Assembly (NCBI GenBank): GCA_021613535.1
Contig: CP075496.1
Coordinates: forward strand, 1,860,001 to 1,924,000
Direction: 5' to 3'
DNA length: 64,000 nucleotides
Source of the DNA: Adineta vaga
Lineage: Eukaryota; Rotifera
The notes under the pieces: generated by a model
Databases searched by the model: none
The model's input: only the letters and a program-made list of their open reading frames with translations
What the model was told of the DNA's origin: nothing
Made by a program: the position numbers and the translations under genes
In this document: positions 50,201-62,044 of the stretch, one piece after another
Layout of the letters: the number at the start of each line of letters is the position of its first letter
How positions within the stretch are numbered: position 1 is the stretch's first letter

Positions 50201-50827
50201 TTCTAATTTTATCCCTCTCTTGACTTCGTTTATGCATTCATTGATGAGATATATGCGCGTCGCATGTTAGCTAGATTTAGCGAATGTCGATGCCTGTACT
50301 GTTGTTCTTCTCATTGACATTGATAATGATAATATTTCTTTCCTTTGATTTGATTCCATAAGAAACAAAAAAAGAACCCGAAAAAAAAGAGATTAGTTGA
50401 TTAACTGGATTAGTTTTTTTTCTATTATTTTCTGTTTTTTTTTTCTTCATACTAGTGCAAGATAAAGAAATGTTACATGGACCAAGTGGATATGGAGATG
50501 ATGAAGGAAAATTTACGGAATATTATCGAGCGTATGTCAATTAATTCCAATTTACACATTTTGGAATTGAAAATTTTTTCTTTTAGACCGGGTGATGTAT
50601 CGATTAGACATAGTCGTATATCTTTGAATAATGGTGATGATCGTGATTCAATGGAAGAATTTAACGATGAAAAAGATCGTGGTCGATTTACAGAAGATGG
50701 TTCATTTATTGGTCAATATGGACGTGATGATAAACGACGTACTTATTTAGTTAAATATGATGAAAGTATGGGTCTAACAAATGAGACACAAACTAATAAT
50801 CAAGGAAAATCTTCATCTCCGGTATAG
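44278..50827 (+). CDS. L1CAM/neuroglian-family adhesion molecule
   Basis: Many exons. Exon 1 (44278-44332) encodes a signal peptide, MILSNFVYIFFLFSIVYS, and joins in phase to exon 2 at 44392. Six Ig domains follow (Cys/Trp patterns such as LELPCLAQG, LRIPCKSP, LSLKCIFGG, VDVICNVES, VVLPCESFG, AIFRCTA), then five fibronectin III repeats (from about 46630 to 48970). The transmembrane exon 49839-49961 reads IGLIAAVIVLIIIIAIVCGI, then KRKGGKYS. The cytoplasmic tail has the ankyrin-binding FIGQY motif (EDGSFIGQYGRDD), diagnostic for the L1/neuroglian family. It ends SSPV, a class I PDZ ligand. Such proteins mediate homophilic adhesion and neurite growth. A 23-N gap falls in Ig4. The TM exon is flanked by unusually long introns (858 and 494 bp). 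Confidence 0.93.
45589..45611. other. Assembly gap (23 N) within the Ig4 exon
   Basis: Twenty-three Ns interrupt the fourth Ig domain. The bases just before (attccat) and just after (attccat) are identical. Overlapping them gives NGIPLEDRRV, which is normal for this Ig fold. The overlap removes 30 bases, a multiple of three, so the frame is unchanged. Confidence 0.95.
48981..49838 (+). other. Long, purine-rich intron of the L1-like gene
   Basis: 858 bp, beginning gtacgt and ending taatttag, against a usual 50-60 bp. About 49110-49345 is almost purely purine on the plus strand (gaagaagaag and similar). No exon with coding character was found in it; minus-strand frames at 49266-49711 reflect the purine tract. 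Confidence 0.75.
50026..50037 (+). other. Candidate 12-nt microexon in the cytoplasmic tail
   Basis: Twelve bases (GAACGTACAAAG) are preceded by a (tc)n tract plus caaag and followed by gtacgg. Inclusion keeps phase and inserts GTYK between KYS and VQDKE. The default junction (KYSVQDKE) is what L1-family tails normally show, so this would be an alternative exon. Confidence 0.3.
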
Positions 50828-51356
50828 AGATCCATTGTCTCCTTTTCTTTCTGCTGTATAAATATCTTCTTCGTATTTTCATTGTTGAAAAACGGATATT
50901 TTAGTCGGTTTTCAGTTTCTCTCTCTCTCTCTCTTTACATTTATGACTTTTCTTCGTCAGCAAAAACTGTAGATTAGAACAGTTCCATACTTTATTAGGT
51001 AATCAAACAAAACTTCTTTTTTTCTTCTTTTGTGTCTTCGTTTGTTTGTTTTCTTTTTCCTTTTGTTATTTATAAATATTTTGTGCACACAACATATGAA
51101 TATGTTTGTTTTAATTGTTCTTCAAAGATAAAATTTTGACAGGAAACGTTTTTTTCTCTCTCTCTCTCTCTCGCTCAGATGTATAAACAATAGATATGAT
51201 GAAATATCATCATATTATAACAATCAATAATTATTACTGATGACAAATGTTAAGTAAGATAATTGAAGGTTGATCATTTATCCATGAGATCTGATTTCAC
51301 TCGATTTCATTGATACAATATAGAGTTTTCATAAAATGTTAATTAGTTTTTCTCAA
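50828..51356 (+). other. 3' UTR of L1-like gene and spacer
   Basis: T/C-rich with (tc)n runs at about 50918-50933 and 51155-51173. No coding frame. It also contains the upstream region of the LIM gene. Confidence 0.45.
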
Positions 51357-52423
51357 ATGTCCGCCAAAGACAAGTAAAGATTATAAACTCATTTATCATC
51401 GTTGTTTTTTCTTCTATAGTAGATGCAAAATATGTATAAAAGAGATCTTTTTGAATGAAGAATACTTGCGCGATGGAGAAAATCTTATTCATATTCAATG
51501 TTATCTCTGTTCGAATTGTCAAATTTCATTAGCTGGTCAATTTTATTATCGATATAACGATTCACGTAGTAACAAACAGAAGATCTTATGTGAATCATGT
51601 TATTATCGTCTTGCACCGGTTTGTTTTCAATGTTTGAAAATAATTGATGATATTTCGTTAACTTATGGTGAACAAACTTTTCATCCAAATTGTTTTCTTT
51701 GTCAATATTGTCAAACACCATTTCAAGGTCAATTAGTTTATCCATATGAAAATCATGTTTACTGTTCGAAATGTTATCATCATGTTCAAAAAGATTTCCA
51801 TCCAGCTTCCGAGAATATTTCAACTTCAAGATGTTCGATATGTCGTAAACAATTTCAAGCGGGTGATTTGGTTACTAAACATCAAGTATTGAAAAACAAA
51901 AGAAATCAACTTCTTGTACTAATTGTTCTTTAATTAGATTGAATTACCGAGAGATAAGATCGAAGATATATCTTCAAATACAATTCTCTATATACATAAT
52001 TCATGTTTTGTTTGTGAAATTTGTCATAGAAATTTATCCAATGAAGTTTATTATTCACCAAATACATTTGATGAAGATGTTCAACAAATGAAATTTCAAT
52101 GTGAAACATGTCATCAAAGATCAGCAATGCTTTGTTCAGTAAGTTATTTGACTAACAGAAAAGAATTGAATCAAAGGATTGAATATAGATGTGCTTTAAA
52201 CCATCGGATGAATTGATGATCATTTTTAATCATCGATGGTATCATGATCAATGGTAAAAATGAATTTTGTTTTTCAATGACTATTGAAATTAAGTCGATT
52301 TGTTTTAGTTTCAAATGTAAGAATTGTAATTATAATCTGAAAACTCTGACAAGAATTGTAATTGAATCTGATGGATTATTATGTGAACGTTGTTTAAAAG
52401 TGATCCATGACCAAAAAGAATAA
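51357..52423 (+). CDS. LIM-only protein with four LIM domains
   Basis: Five exons: 51357-51373 (17 nt, MSAKD plus two bases), 51420-51885, 51938-52138, 52189-52253 and 52309-52423; 287 residues, in frame. LIM domains are double zinc fingers for protein contact. LIM1: CKIC, HIQCYLCSNC, CESC. LIM2: CFQCLK, HPNCFLCQYC, CSKC. LIM3: CSICRK, HNSCFVCEIC, CETC, with a longer loop. LIM4: MLCSMCFKP, HDQCFKCKNC, CERC. All metal ligands look present. There is no homeodomain or kinase. FHL and PINCH proteins are the nearest types by layout, but I cannot name an orthologue. The tiny first exon rests on phase, its donor gtaaag and the acceptor cttctatag. Confidence 0.82.
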
Positions 52424-52939
52424 CAACAATTACAAATGTCAAATGGATGATTGGTTTCGTCTGTCGTTCTCTCGTTGTTTGTTTTGTTTATTCTATAACA
52501 TATCACTCGATCGAATACCCATACATCAATATAAGACAAAAAAAGAAGAAGAAAGAATGAGTATCGAAAGAATTCGATATGACTGATCTCCAAGTTAGAA
52601 GAATAATAATTGATTTGATGTAATCGATAAGATTTACATGCCTTTCTTCTTTTTTTTTTGAAAAGATATCATCGCTGATCTATATTCTTCTAAATATTTA
52701 TGTTTGGTTAATGATTGCAATTTATATCTGTTGTCTTGTTTTTCCTATTGAGGAATAAATGTTAATAACGCGAACTTTATATTTTATGGAAATACATTAA
52801 CATATTTGTGTATTTTCGAATCTCATTAATAATCCGTCGGAAATCAGTGAATCGAATTTCAATTGTTCAAACTCAACGGTTGATTGATTACATTAGTCAT
52901 TGTTTATTACATATTTAGAAAAGATATACAAATTGACGT
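52424..52939. other. 3' region between convergent LIM and GT43 genes
   Basis: AT-rich, no coding-like frame. Holds the 3' UTRs of both genes; a minus-strand frame at 52330-52593 overlaps the last LIM exon in antisense and was rejected. Confidence 0.45.
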
Positions 52940-54195
52940 TTACAATTCATTGATTATATCATATATTTTACCAGCCCTTTGTAATTTCGCTATTGATGTT
53001 AGAAGCATTGGTTGAGTTTTTGTATGCCATACATAAATCTATGAAATATAAAAATGATTTTTATGGATTTTTCTATGAAAATCAATCTAATACTTTAGAA
53101 GCATTGTTTGCTAAACATTCAAGTTGATCCATAGTTGTCATTGTATCAAGTATTTGAGATTCTTGTTCAGCAATACTCGTTGCACTAACATTGAACACAT
53201 AAGTTGAATACTGATGAATCAAACGTAAATGAATAGCAAATCCAGCCATATCTGTTGGAAATTTTCGTTTACTATATAGATAATGAAACCAGGAATGAAC
53301 CTAAGATTATCATCAAATATAAAGAAGAACGATCAAATATTTATTTACTTTGCCATTCAAACAAACTGGACGTTCATAAAGAAGTTCACCGACAAGTCCA
53401 ACAGGCCAAACACCAACTGATTGAACTTTTCGAATCTAATGAGATTAGAAACGGAATAGATTATAGTTTGATGAATTGAAAATATTACTAACCAAATCAT
53501 TACCTCTTGAAATAATTTCCAATGATATGTATTATCATCATCCGCAAAGTAGACAAGTGCATCTTCTTTCATATTTGTATTTGATCGTAACCATTCGAGA
53601 CCGATATTCTTTTGAACTACGCCACGTGGTCGACGCCAAGTTGATTGATTTTGTGTCGGTTTGAAATAATCAGGTGTAGCAATATTCAAGTGAATAAATC
53701 GTAAACGAAAGGATTGAAGTAAACGATGAAGACGTAGAGTTGGTTTACTTTCATCTTCTACAATAATCCAAAAAAGATTGGGAATCTAAAATAAGAAAAA
53801 TTGAAGTAGATAAGTGTGAACGAGAATTTTTGTTTATTACTAAATAAAGTGTTTGGGCAAGTCGTGTTAAATCAGCTGTTTGTTCTGCTCGTGTTTTTGT
53901 TGGTGTTATCATATAAATCTTACGAATGAATGAAGATGGATCATTCCAACTCTCACGAATTGGTTCGACTAAACCAGGATATTGTTCTATGAAATGTTCC
54001 CATGGTTTCTTTAGATCTTGTTTTATATCAGTATTCTTTACTGAAAGATTAATAATATAGAGAGAGAGATAAAAGAAATAGATATTCAACAATCTTACTA
54101 TAGAAGAACGTAAAAATAGTGAGTATTAAATATAAAATAAAAAACATCAATAGAATGGAATTTGTGGAGAGAAATCGTCGACATTTTATGTACAT
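52940..54195 (-). CDS. GT43 beta-1,3-glucuronosyltransferase (B3GAT type)
   Basis: Several exons, ATG at 54195. Exon 1 (54099-54195) gives MYIKCRRFLSTNSILL followed by a hydrophobic run, the short basic tail and signal anchor of a type II Golgi enzyme. The next exon begins at 54040. Catalytic-domain motifs follow the family order: IYMITPTKTRAEQTADLTRL; LFWIIVEDE; the UDP-sugar/Mn2+ site YFADDDNTY (DDD); VGVWPVGLVG; FPTDMAGFA; EQESQ, with the likely catalytic Glu; and VWHTKTQ near the C terminus. GT43 enzymes add glucuronic acid to galactose, completing the glycosaminoglycan linker (B3GAT3) or making the HNK-1 epitope (B3GAT1/2). The sequence alone does not separate these. Confidence 0.92.
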
Positions 54196-54970
54196 TCTTA
54201 TGTAAGAAAAGACGAAAACATTGCATTGAAGTTTTATTAATTGTCAAAAAAAACAAGAGAGCGAAAATCAAATCAATAATCCATGATTTATCGATATCGA
54301 CTGCCATACCATATCAGACTATATTCGATAGATGTCCTTAGAAATGTATTCGATCTTGATTCTACTATAAGAAAACTACACTACTATCTATATCATCAGT
54401 ACATGCTTGTTACTCGCCTATATATCATGACCCATTTCTTCTTTTTTTGTTCTCATTGTCAGTATTTTTATTTTATGTACATACAATGAAATAGTTTCGC
54501 TTCCGTTTTCAATATACCTATGTTACTCAACCATTTTAATTTATTTCGAATAAATATATTGAAATCGTTCACTGACATATGAAAGAATTTATTCGAACTT
54601 CATTTCAATTTTATGACAAGGTTTGTTCATTATTCAAATATAGAACATATCATCGAGTTGAAAAGACATGTCACAGCTGTAACCAATTGATGATACTTCT
54701 TCTCAATAGGCAAATGAACTTCGAAGATTTGATCGATTAACATTGGTTTACCATTCATCCAATCGAAAATCGATACTAAAATATCTTCATTGTTTGTTTT
54801 TAAGAGTAACTCATGAGAACAGTAATAACTAGACTAGACGAAAGTATATATTATCATTTGAATGAAACTATTTATTAGTATAATCGGATAAAACACGTTT
54901 CTATTCGTTTATTTATGAATCGATGTTCTTTGTTTGATATTCTTTTTAGATTTATTCAAAGTTAGGAAAT
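54196..54970. other. Shared upstream region of GT43 and PSMC4 genes
   Basis: About 775 bp between divergent starts. No coding-like frame was accepted; the plus-strand frame at 54283-54489 lacks coding character. An acceptor-like attcaaagttag ends 5 nt before the PSMC4 ATG. Confidence 0.45.
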
Positions 54971-56827
<1,857 letters not shown>

Positions 56828-57019
56828 TGAAAACCTAATAAAGTTTGTCATATGATGATATTGATTGTAGAACTCATTCTTTTATTTAAATCATTCAATA
56901 TATATATTATCGAAAAAGATATTTTCTTTCTCGCTTTTTTTTTTTATTATATCGATGGAACTCTTCTATTCTAGATTTTATATTTCATTGCAAGCATTTG
57001 TAAGTAAGAAAAATAGACA
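56828..57019 (+). promoter_or_regulatory. Intercistronic spacer PSMC4-POLDIP3
   Basis: 192 bp with AATAAA at about 56838, a T-rich tract near 56935-56947, and an acceptor-like aaaaatag 3 nt before the POLDIP3 ATG. No TATA or other promoter element is recognisable. Confidence 0.4.
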
Positions 57020-58771
57020 ATGTCGAGAAGTAATGGAAATAATCGAATAAGTGCATTAAAACGTCTTGGTAAATCATCGTCAATCAGCAGTATTAATCGT
57101 CGTCAGTTATTTGCAGGTGATCATTCTTCCGAAAAAGATGAACGAGATTTTTCCGCGCCACGAGGTTCACCATATGACGTAAGACAAATTACAAATCGAA
57201 CAGCATCAAGAGCATACGGAACAACACCGACGAATGTAATTGTTCGAAAAAATATTGAAGAAGTGAATAATGATAATGATAAAATGATTGTAATTACTGG
57301 ATTGAAGAATATGAAAATGAAAGACGGACGAGTAAAGAGAAGACATTTGTAAAAAAGAATGAAAAGGATAAATCTTTGCTTTTCGTATAGGTTATTCCAA
57401 CAGTACCAACTGATGTTACTCGAGCAGAAATAAATAAGAATGTTTTTGCAGCTGGATCGTCAACATTTGTAACTTTTCGCAATAATAATAATGTTAATAT
57501 GGGTTCAAATCCATCAAATGAGAAAATCTCTCTTACGAAAGTAAATTTTATCTTTATGACGTGAAGGAATTCGTCGAAATATTTTGTTTTCTATAGACAA
57601 TTACGAATACGACTATTCGTCGAGAAGATGATGATTATCGTACTCAAATGAAAACTACTTTTGCTGCTCAATCAACTCAAAAAATAGTTTGTAGTGTAGT
57701 CAATGATAAATATCAAAAGACACCAATACCATCACAAATGACAACAGCAATAATGGCAAATTCTCCTCGACATTATGATCCACCTCCAATGATCAAACGT
57801 TTACATGATGCTTGTATTCAAACAACACCTCCTCCATCTTCATCTCGATCACCAATTCGAATGAATATGTATCGTCAACTTTCTTCTACTAATACCATCG
57901 ATGATCAAGATCGTTCAATGACTCGAACAATTGATGATGAACTTTATGAACCACCCATCAAACGGACAATGTCAACAACAAGAAAAACAACTACTGGTAG
58001 AGAACAACCTTCATTATCATCAACAATCGTTGCACCTACAGGTGCACTGAAACGAAGTTCTGCAGGTGCACCAATTACAACAAAATCTACGTCAACGATG
58101 GTAAATTTACTTTATTTTCTTCATTATTATGATGTATTCTGTTGATTTATCTTTCTTTCTAGTCAAAATCGATATCGACTACACAATCTCAATCGAATCC
58201 GGGAACAATTTTAGTGACTAATCTTCTACCATCTGTTAGCGAAGAAGATGTTGTTGTATGTGATTATCATTTTTTTTCTTTTAAAGTAATCAATATTTGA
58301 TTGTTTGTTTATGAATTAGGAGCTCTTTAGTCAAATTGGTCGAATCATTGAAATCATTACATTAAGTGCAGGTTGTTTGCAAATTGTTTATGCTAAACGA
58401 GAATTTGCTGAACAAGCTGTTGTAAAATATCATAATCGTTTATTAGATGGACAATTTATCTATGTTAGTCTACAACAAACCGCAGCGTCATATTCAGCAA
58501 AACAATTATCTAAATCGACAAATAATTCTTCTCAACCAACAAAAGAAAATGGGTAAGATTATGTCTAATCTATTTCAATAATTTTCTTGATTTTCTTTCA
58601 TAAATTAGATCTTCAACAACTGCTCCACCAATTCCAACTAATCAACCACTAAAATTCAATACATCCTCAATGTCTTCAACTAAAATATCCATCGATCCAG
58701 CATTTATTCGTCAAGCACTGTTTCATCCATCGAATGATACACATCCTGTACAATTTCAAGTGAAACTTTAA
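57020..58771 (+). CDS. POLDIP3: POLDIP3/SKAR-like RRM protein
   Basis: Six exons (57020-57289, 57391-57540, 57597-58100, 58163-58255, 58320-58552, 58609-58771), 470 residues. The N-terminal two thirds are low-complexity, basic and Ser/Thr-rich. An RRM spans about residues 350-420: TILVTNLLPSVSEEDVVELF, then GRIIEIITLSAGC and LQIVYAKREFAEQAV. The C terminus, SIDPAFIRQALF then PVQFQVKL, matches vertebrate POLDIP3 (VDPDTILKALF then PTEFKIKL), which makes the assignment specific. POLDIP3 links the exon-junction complex and S6K1 to mRNA export and translation. It lies 192 bp downstream of PSMC4 with an acceptor-like aaaatag 3 nt before the ATG, so the 5' UTR on that splice would be 3 nt. Confidence 0.87.
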
Positions 58772-58910
58772 TCTTTAACTTGTGTTTTTTTGATTGATTG
58801 TTTCTTTTCGATTTGCTTTGCATGTTACTTCATTTATCTTTGTGTATAAAGAAAAGTTAAACTAATTGAATACAATCGAAATCTTTCGAAAAATTTTTTC
58901 AGACAAAAAA
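58772..58910 (+). promoter_or_regulatory. Intercistronic spacer POLDIP3-TMEM186
   Basis: 139 bp, T-rich, without AATAAA, ending in a polypyrimidine tract plus CAG 8 nt before the TMEM186 ATG. Confidence 0.4.
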
Positions 58911-59695
58911 ATGTTCATTCGTCAAATACAAATCTTTCGTTTATTATCTCGACAGAATTCATATAGATTTTTCGCGACAACAAATCTTCGTTTAAATTCA
59001 AAACAAGAAAATAATTCTTTCATAAATAAAATCGAACGAACTGAGATTTGTCCACTGGAAAATCAAGTACCAGTTGTAGCGAAATTGCCAACATATTTAC
59101 CAGCGCCAACAGGTGTAAAATCGAAATTATTTAATGACTTTTATTTAATATATCGATTTGGTTTTCATCGACCATTACGATATATTCAAGTTTTGAAACT
59201 TCTCCAAACGACAGCAACGTAAGTAAAATTGTATTTTCATTCAAGAATTTGAAGAAAAAACAATGTCATATCATTTATTTTCCTAGTCTTTTCATCACTC
59301 CATATCAAATTTACAATTATAATGAAGGTTTACTCTCTTTAGTCGAAGTTCAATTATCCTTATTTCTGTTAAGTCTTGCATCCTTCAGTTTATTTCTCTT
59401 TGGTTGGGCGGCAACACGAACTATTTGTTATATTTATACAACTGTTGAATGTGACCGTGTGATTCTCACGCACATTGATTTTTGGGGTCGACGTCAAAAT
59501 ATTGAATTCGACACACGTGATATCATTCCTATTAATGATATTGAAACACCAAATAAAACCATTTTACCTTTAAAACGTTATTCAACAATGGATGCAATGT
59601 ATTATTCCGCACGTATCGGTCAAATTCTTGATCGACCAAGATTTAATCGAATATTCGCTGGTATTATTACTCAAGATACAAAGCAATGGTGGTAA
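58911..59695 (+). CDS. TMEM186: TMEM186-like mitochondrial membrane protein
   Basis: Two exons, 58911-59218 and 59287-59695, encode 238 residues. TMEM186 is part of the mitochondrial complex I intermediate assembly machinery. The first 40 residues are Arg-rich and lack acidic residues until the low thirties, fitting a mitochondrial presequence (FIRQIQIFRLLSRQNSYRFF). Conserved blocks follow: FYLIYRFGFHRPLRYIQVLK; a hydrophobic segment around YNEGLLSLVEVQLSLFLLSL and a second at SLFLFGWAA; then ILTHIDFWGRRQNIEFDTRD, IIPIND, and ARIGQILDRPRFNRIFAG. These match vertebrate TMEM186 in order. It starts 139 bp after the POLDIP3 stop, with an acceptor-like aattttttcag 8 nt before the ATG. Confidence 0.9.
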
Positions 59696-59839
59696 AAAGC
59701 AAGTGTTTTGTTTATTTTGAATAAAAAGAAATTCAATATGAATTCTACTGAATGAAAAATCAAACTAATTAGTTATTTCTAAAAGGAAAACAAAAAAGAG
59801 AATGTTCAATGTGTTTTTTTTTTCTAAATATTATTTTGA

Positions 59840-61355
59840 TTAATCAAATGTAGAAAATGATGGTGAACGAATAATCGAACTTCCATCGAAAGTTTCATGA
59901 ATTTCATTTTCATTAATTCGAAATAAATTTTCTGTACTTAAACTAATATTTGCCGATGTTGGCCATCCACTATGACTACTCGCTAAATCAAATAATCCTG
60001 CTGTACCTTGTTCTTCAAGCGCACTCGATCGAATTGTTGTTGATTGAGTTGTAAAATGTGTCGATGTATTATTTATATTGATTGTTGATGATTTCTTCAT
60101 TAATTCATCTAATAATCGTGCATAAATTCTCAATTCATCTTCAATACTAAATCGTAATTCATGTGCCATCTGTTCAAAACGTAAACGTAGATCATCGTAT
60201 TCAATTTTTAATTTTTCTGAAACGTTTTTCTCTATCATTTGTTTTTCTCGAACTTTTCGTTCAATTTCATGTAAACGACTTTCTTCATCACGTAATAATC
60301 GACGTTTATCGGAGAGCATTTTTGTTAATTCATTCAATCGTATTTGTTCTTTATCATATTCCTACAAGAGAAAGAAGAAAAAAAGAAGTCATTTTAGGTT
60401 TGTTTCTTTTTTTTACTTCCATAATTGTTCGTAATTTTGTTTCTTCCATATGTAAACGATTCTTTTCAGTTTCTTGCATTGAACTATCGGGTAATCCAGG
60501 CATTTGTTTCAATTGATTTTCTACAAGACGTAATTGTCCTTCGATTTGATATTCTAATTCATCTTGAAATTTTTTTGCTTGTTTGGCATAATCACGTTTA
60601 ATATCTCGAATGGCATTTGTTAATTCTTCACGATAAAATAATAATGAATCATCTTTTGATTGATCTAAAAGACGTTTCCATTCATTGATTTCTTCTTCAT
60701 TTAATGCATTTATTAGATTAAGACGTTCACGTAGAGATTGTATTTCGTCTAATAAAGTTTGTTTATCAATAACTAAACGAAGCCAATCTTGTAAACGTTC
60801 ACGAAATTTATTTAATTCTTTAATTAAATCATCACGTGTCATAACAAGTTCTTCTTCAGTTGATCTTTCACGTTGAATAATACGATTTAATTCTTCTTGT
60901 AAACGATCAATTAGATGACGTAAATTTTCTTGTTTACGTTTATATAAATCTTGAATATTTCCATAGAGAGAAGATGCTCGCTGAAGTACACCTGTTTCTT
61001 GTTCAGCCGCACGTGAACGAACTTCATCTGTAGCACGACGTACTGCTCGATCATTGATTTGAAGAATAATTTGTTGTAAATCATTTTCATCACGTGGTAA
61101 AATTCCCCATTTGGAAAATTCATCTTTCAATTGACTTTGTAATTGTTCATTGAGACGTTTTAATTGTTCAATATTCGCAAGAAAATGTGAAAAACGATCA
61201 TTTAAATGACGTAATTCTTCTTTTTCTTTCACATCACGATCACGTTCACGTTGAACAAGTTCCATAGCTTTCCCGAGTTCTTCTCCACTTTGACCACCCA
61301 TAACACGACTTGTTGTACCAACATCGAATTCAAATTTCAAAACACGTTTCTCCAT
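59840..61355 (-). CDS. Intermediate filament protein, no lamin tail
   Basis: Two exons, 60417-61355 and 59840-60361, encode 486 residues starting MEKRVLKFEFDVG. A short head leads to a long alpha-helical rod. The coil 1A motif is LRHLNDRFSHFLANIEQLKR, similar to the LNDRFA.YI..VR..E motif of intermediate filaments. The rod end reads ELRFSIEDELRIYARLLDEL, a divergent form of the TYRKLLEGE motif that lacks the GEE. The tail is Ser/Thr-rich, about 85 residues. There is no lamin Ig-like tail domain, nuclear signal or CaaX box. It is likely cytoplasmic. In rotifers, intracellular filament layers in the epidermis are known, so a structural role there is plausible but inferred. Confidence 0.85.
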
Positions 61356-62044
61356 GTTTAACGAAACAATCCGAATGAAAGTACGAAAAAAAGATGTTAA
61401 AACGAATAAACGATTTCTTTCTAATGACAATTTGATTTCACATTTAGATTTATGTCATTAGTGAAAGAAGAGAGAGAGAGAGGGAATCATTATTTTAAAC
61501 TTATACTTTGAAAGAGAAAGAAAAAAGGTATATGAAGCTTTGTGATAATCAATGTCATATAGGGTAAGAAGTTCAATAGTTGAACATACTCTTTGTATAT
61601 TCTAAATCATATTTACATTTATTGCTAATGATCAGAAGAAAAGAACTGAACAATACATCTTCTATAGTATGTCTGATATTCATCGTAAGACTTACGTTTA
61701 TTTTTCGAGTGTAAAGTTTCATCTTTTAACCTTCAAAAGAGCTCCGTTGAAAGGCTTTTCTATTCTTAAATACACCAATGATATCCGATTGATTTCTTTC
61801 GTTGAATATTGATACAAAAAGATCGATGTTGTATTTGTTTTATCTTAAACATTTCTCTCATTTTGTCGGTATTCGTTACTTGAAAAATGAAAAAGAAGGA
61901 GAAGGTATGAAAGCAAGACAAATACGTAAAATACAAAACAAAAGAGAGTGTGTGTGAGAGAGAGAGACAAGAAACGAAATGAAAAATAAAAAAAAGAAAG
62001 TAAAGTAATACGACGACTACAATAATACAAATAAACATTAATAA
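61356..62044. other. Spacer between intermediate filament and FOG genes
   Basis: Between two minus-strand genes, so it holds the filament gene promoter and the FOG-like 3' UTR. Includes an (ag)n run near 61469-61481 and (gaga)n near 61945-61968. Open frames at 61766-62038 are compositional and were not accepted. Confidence 0.45.

Noticed and set aside
54098-54307. Minus-strand frame beginning MAVDIDKSW
   Set aside because: The real GT43 first exon uses a different frame of the same DNA, giving a short basic tail and signal anchor that join in phase to exon 2.
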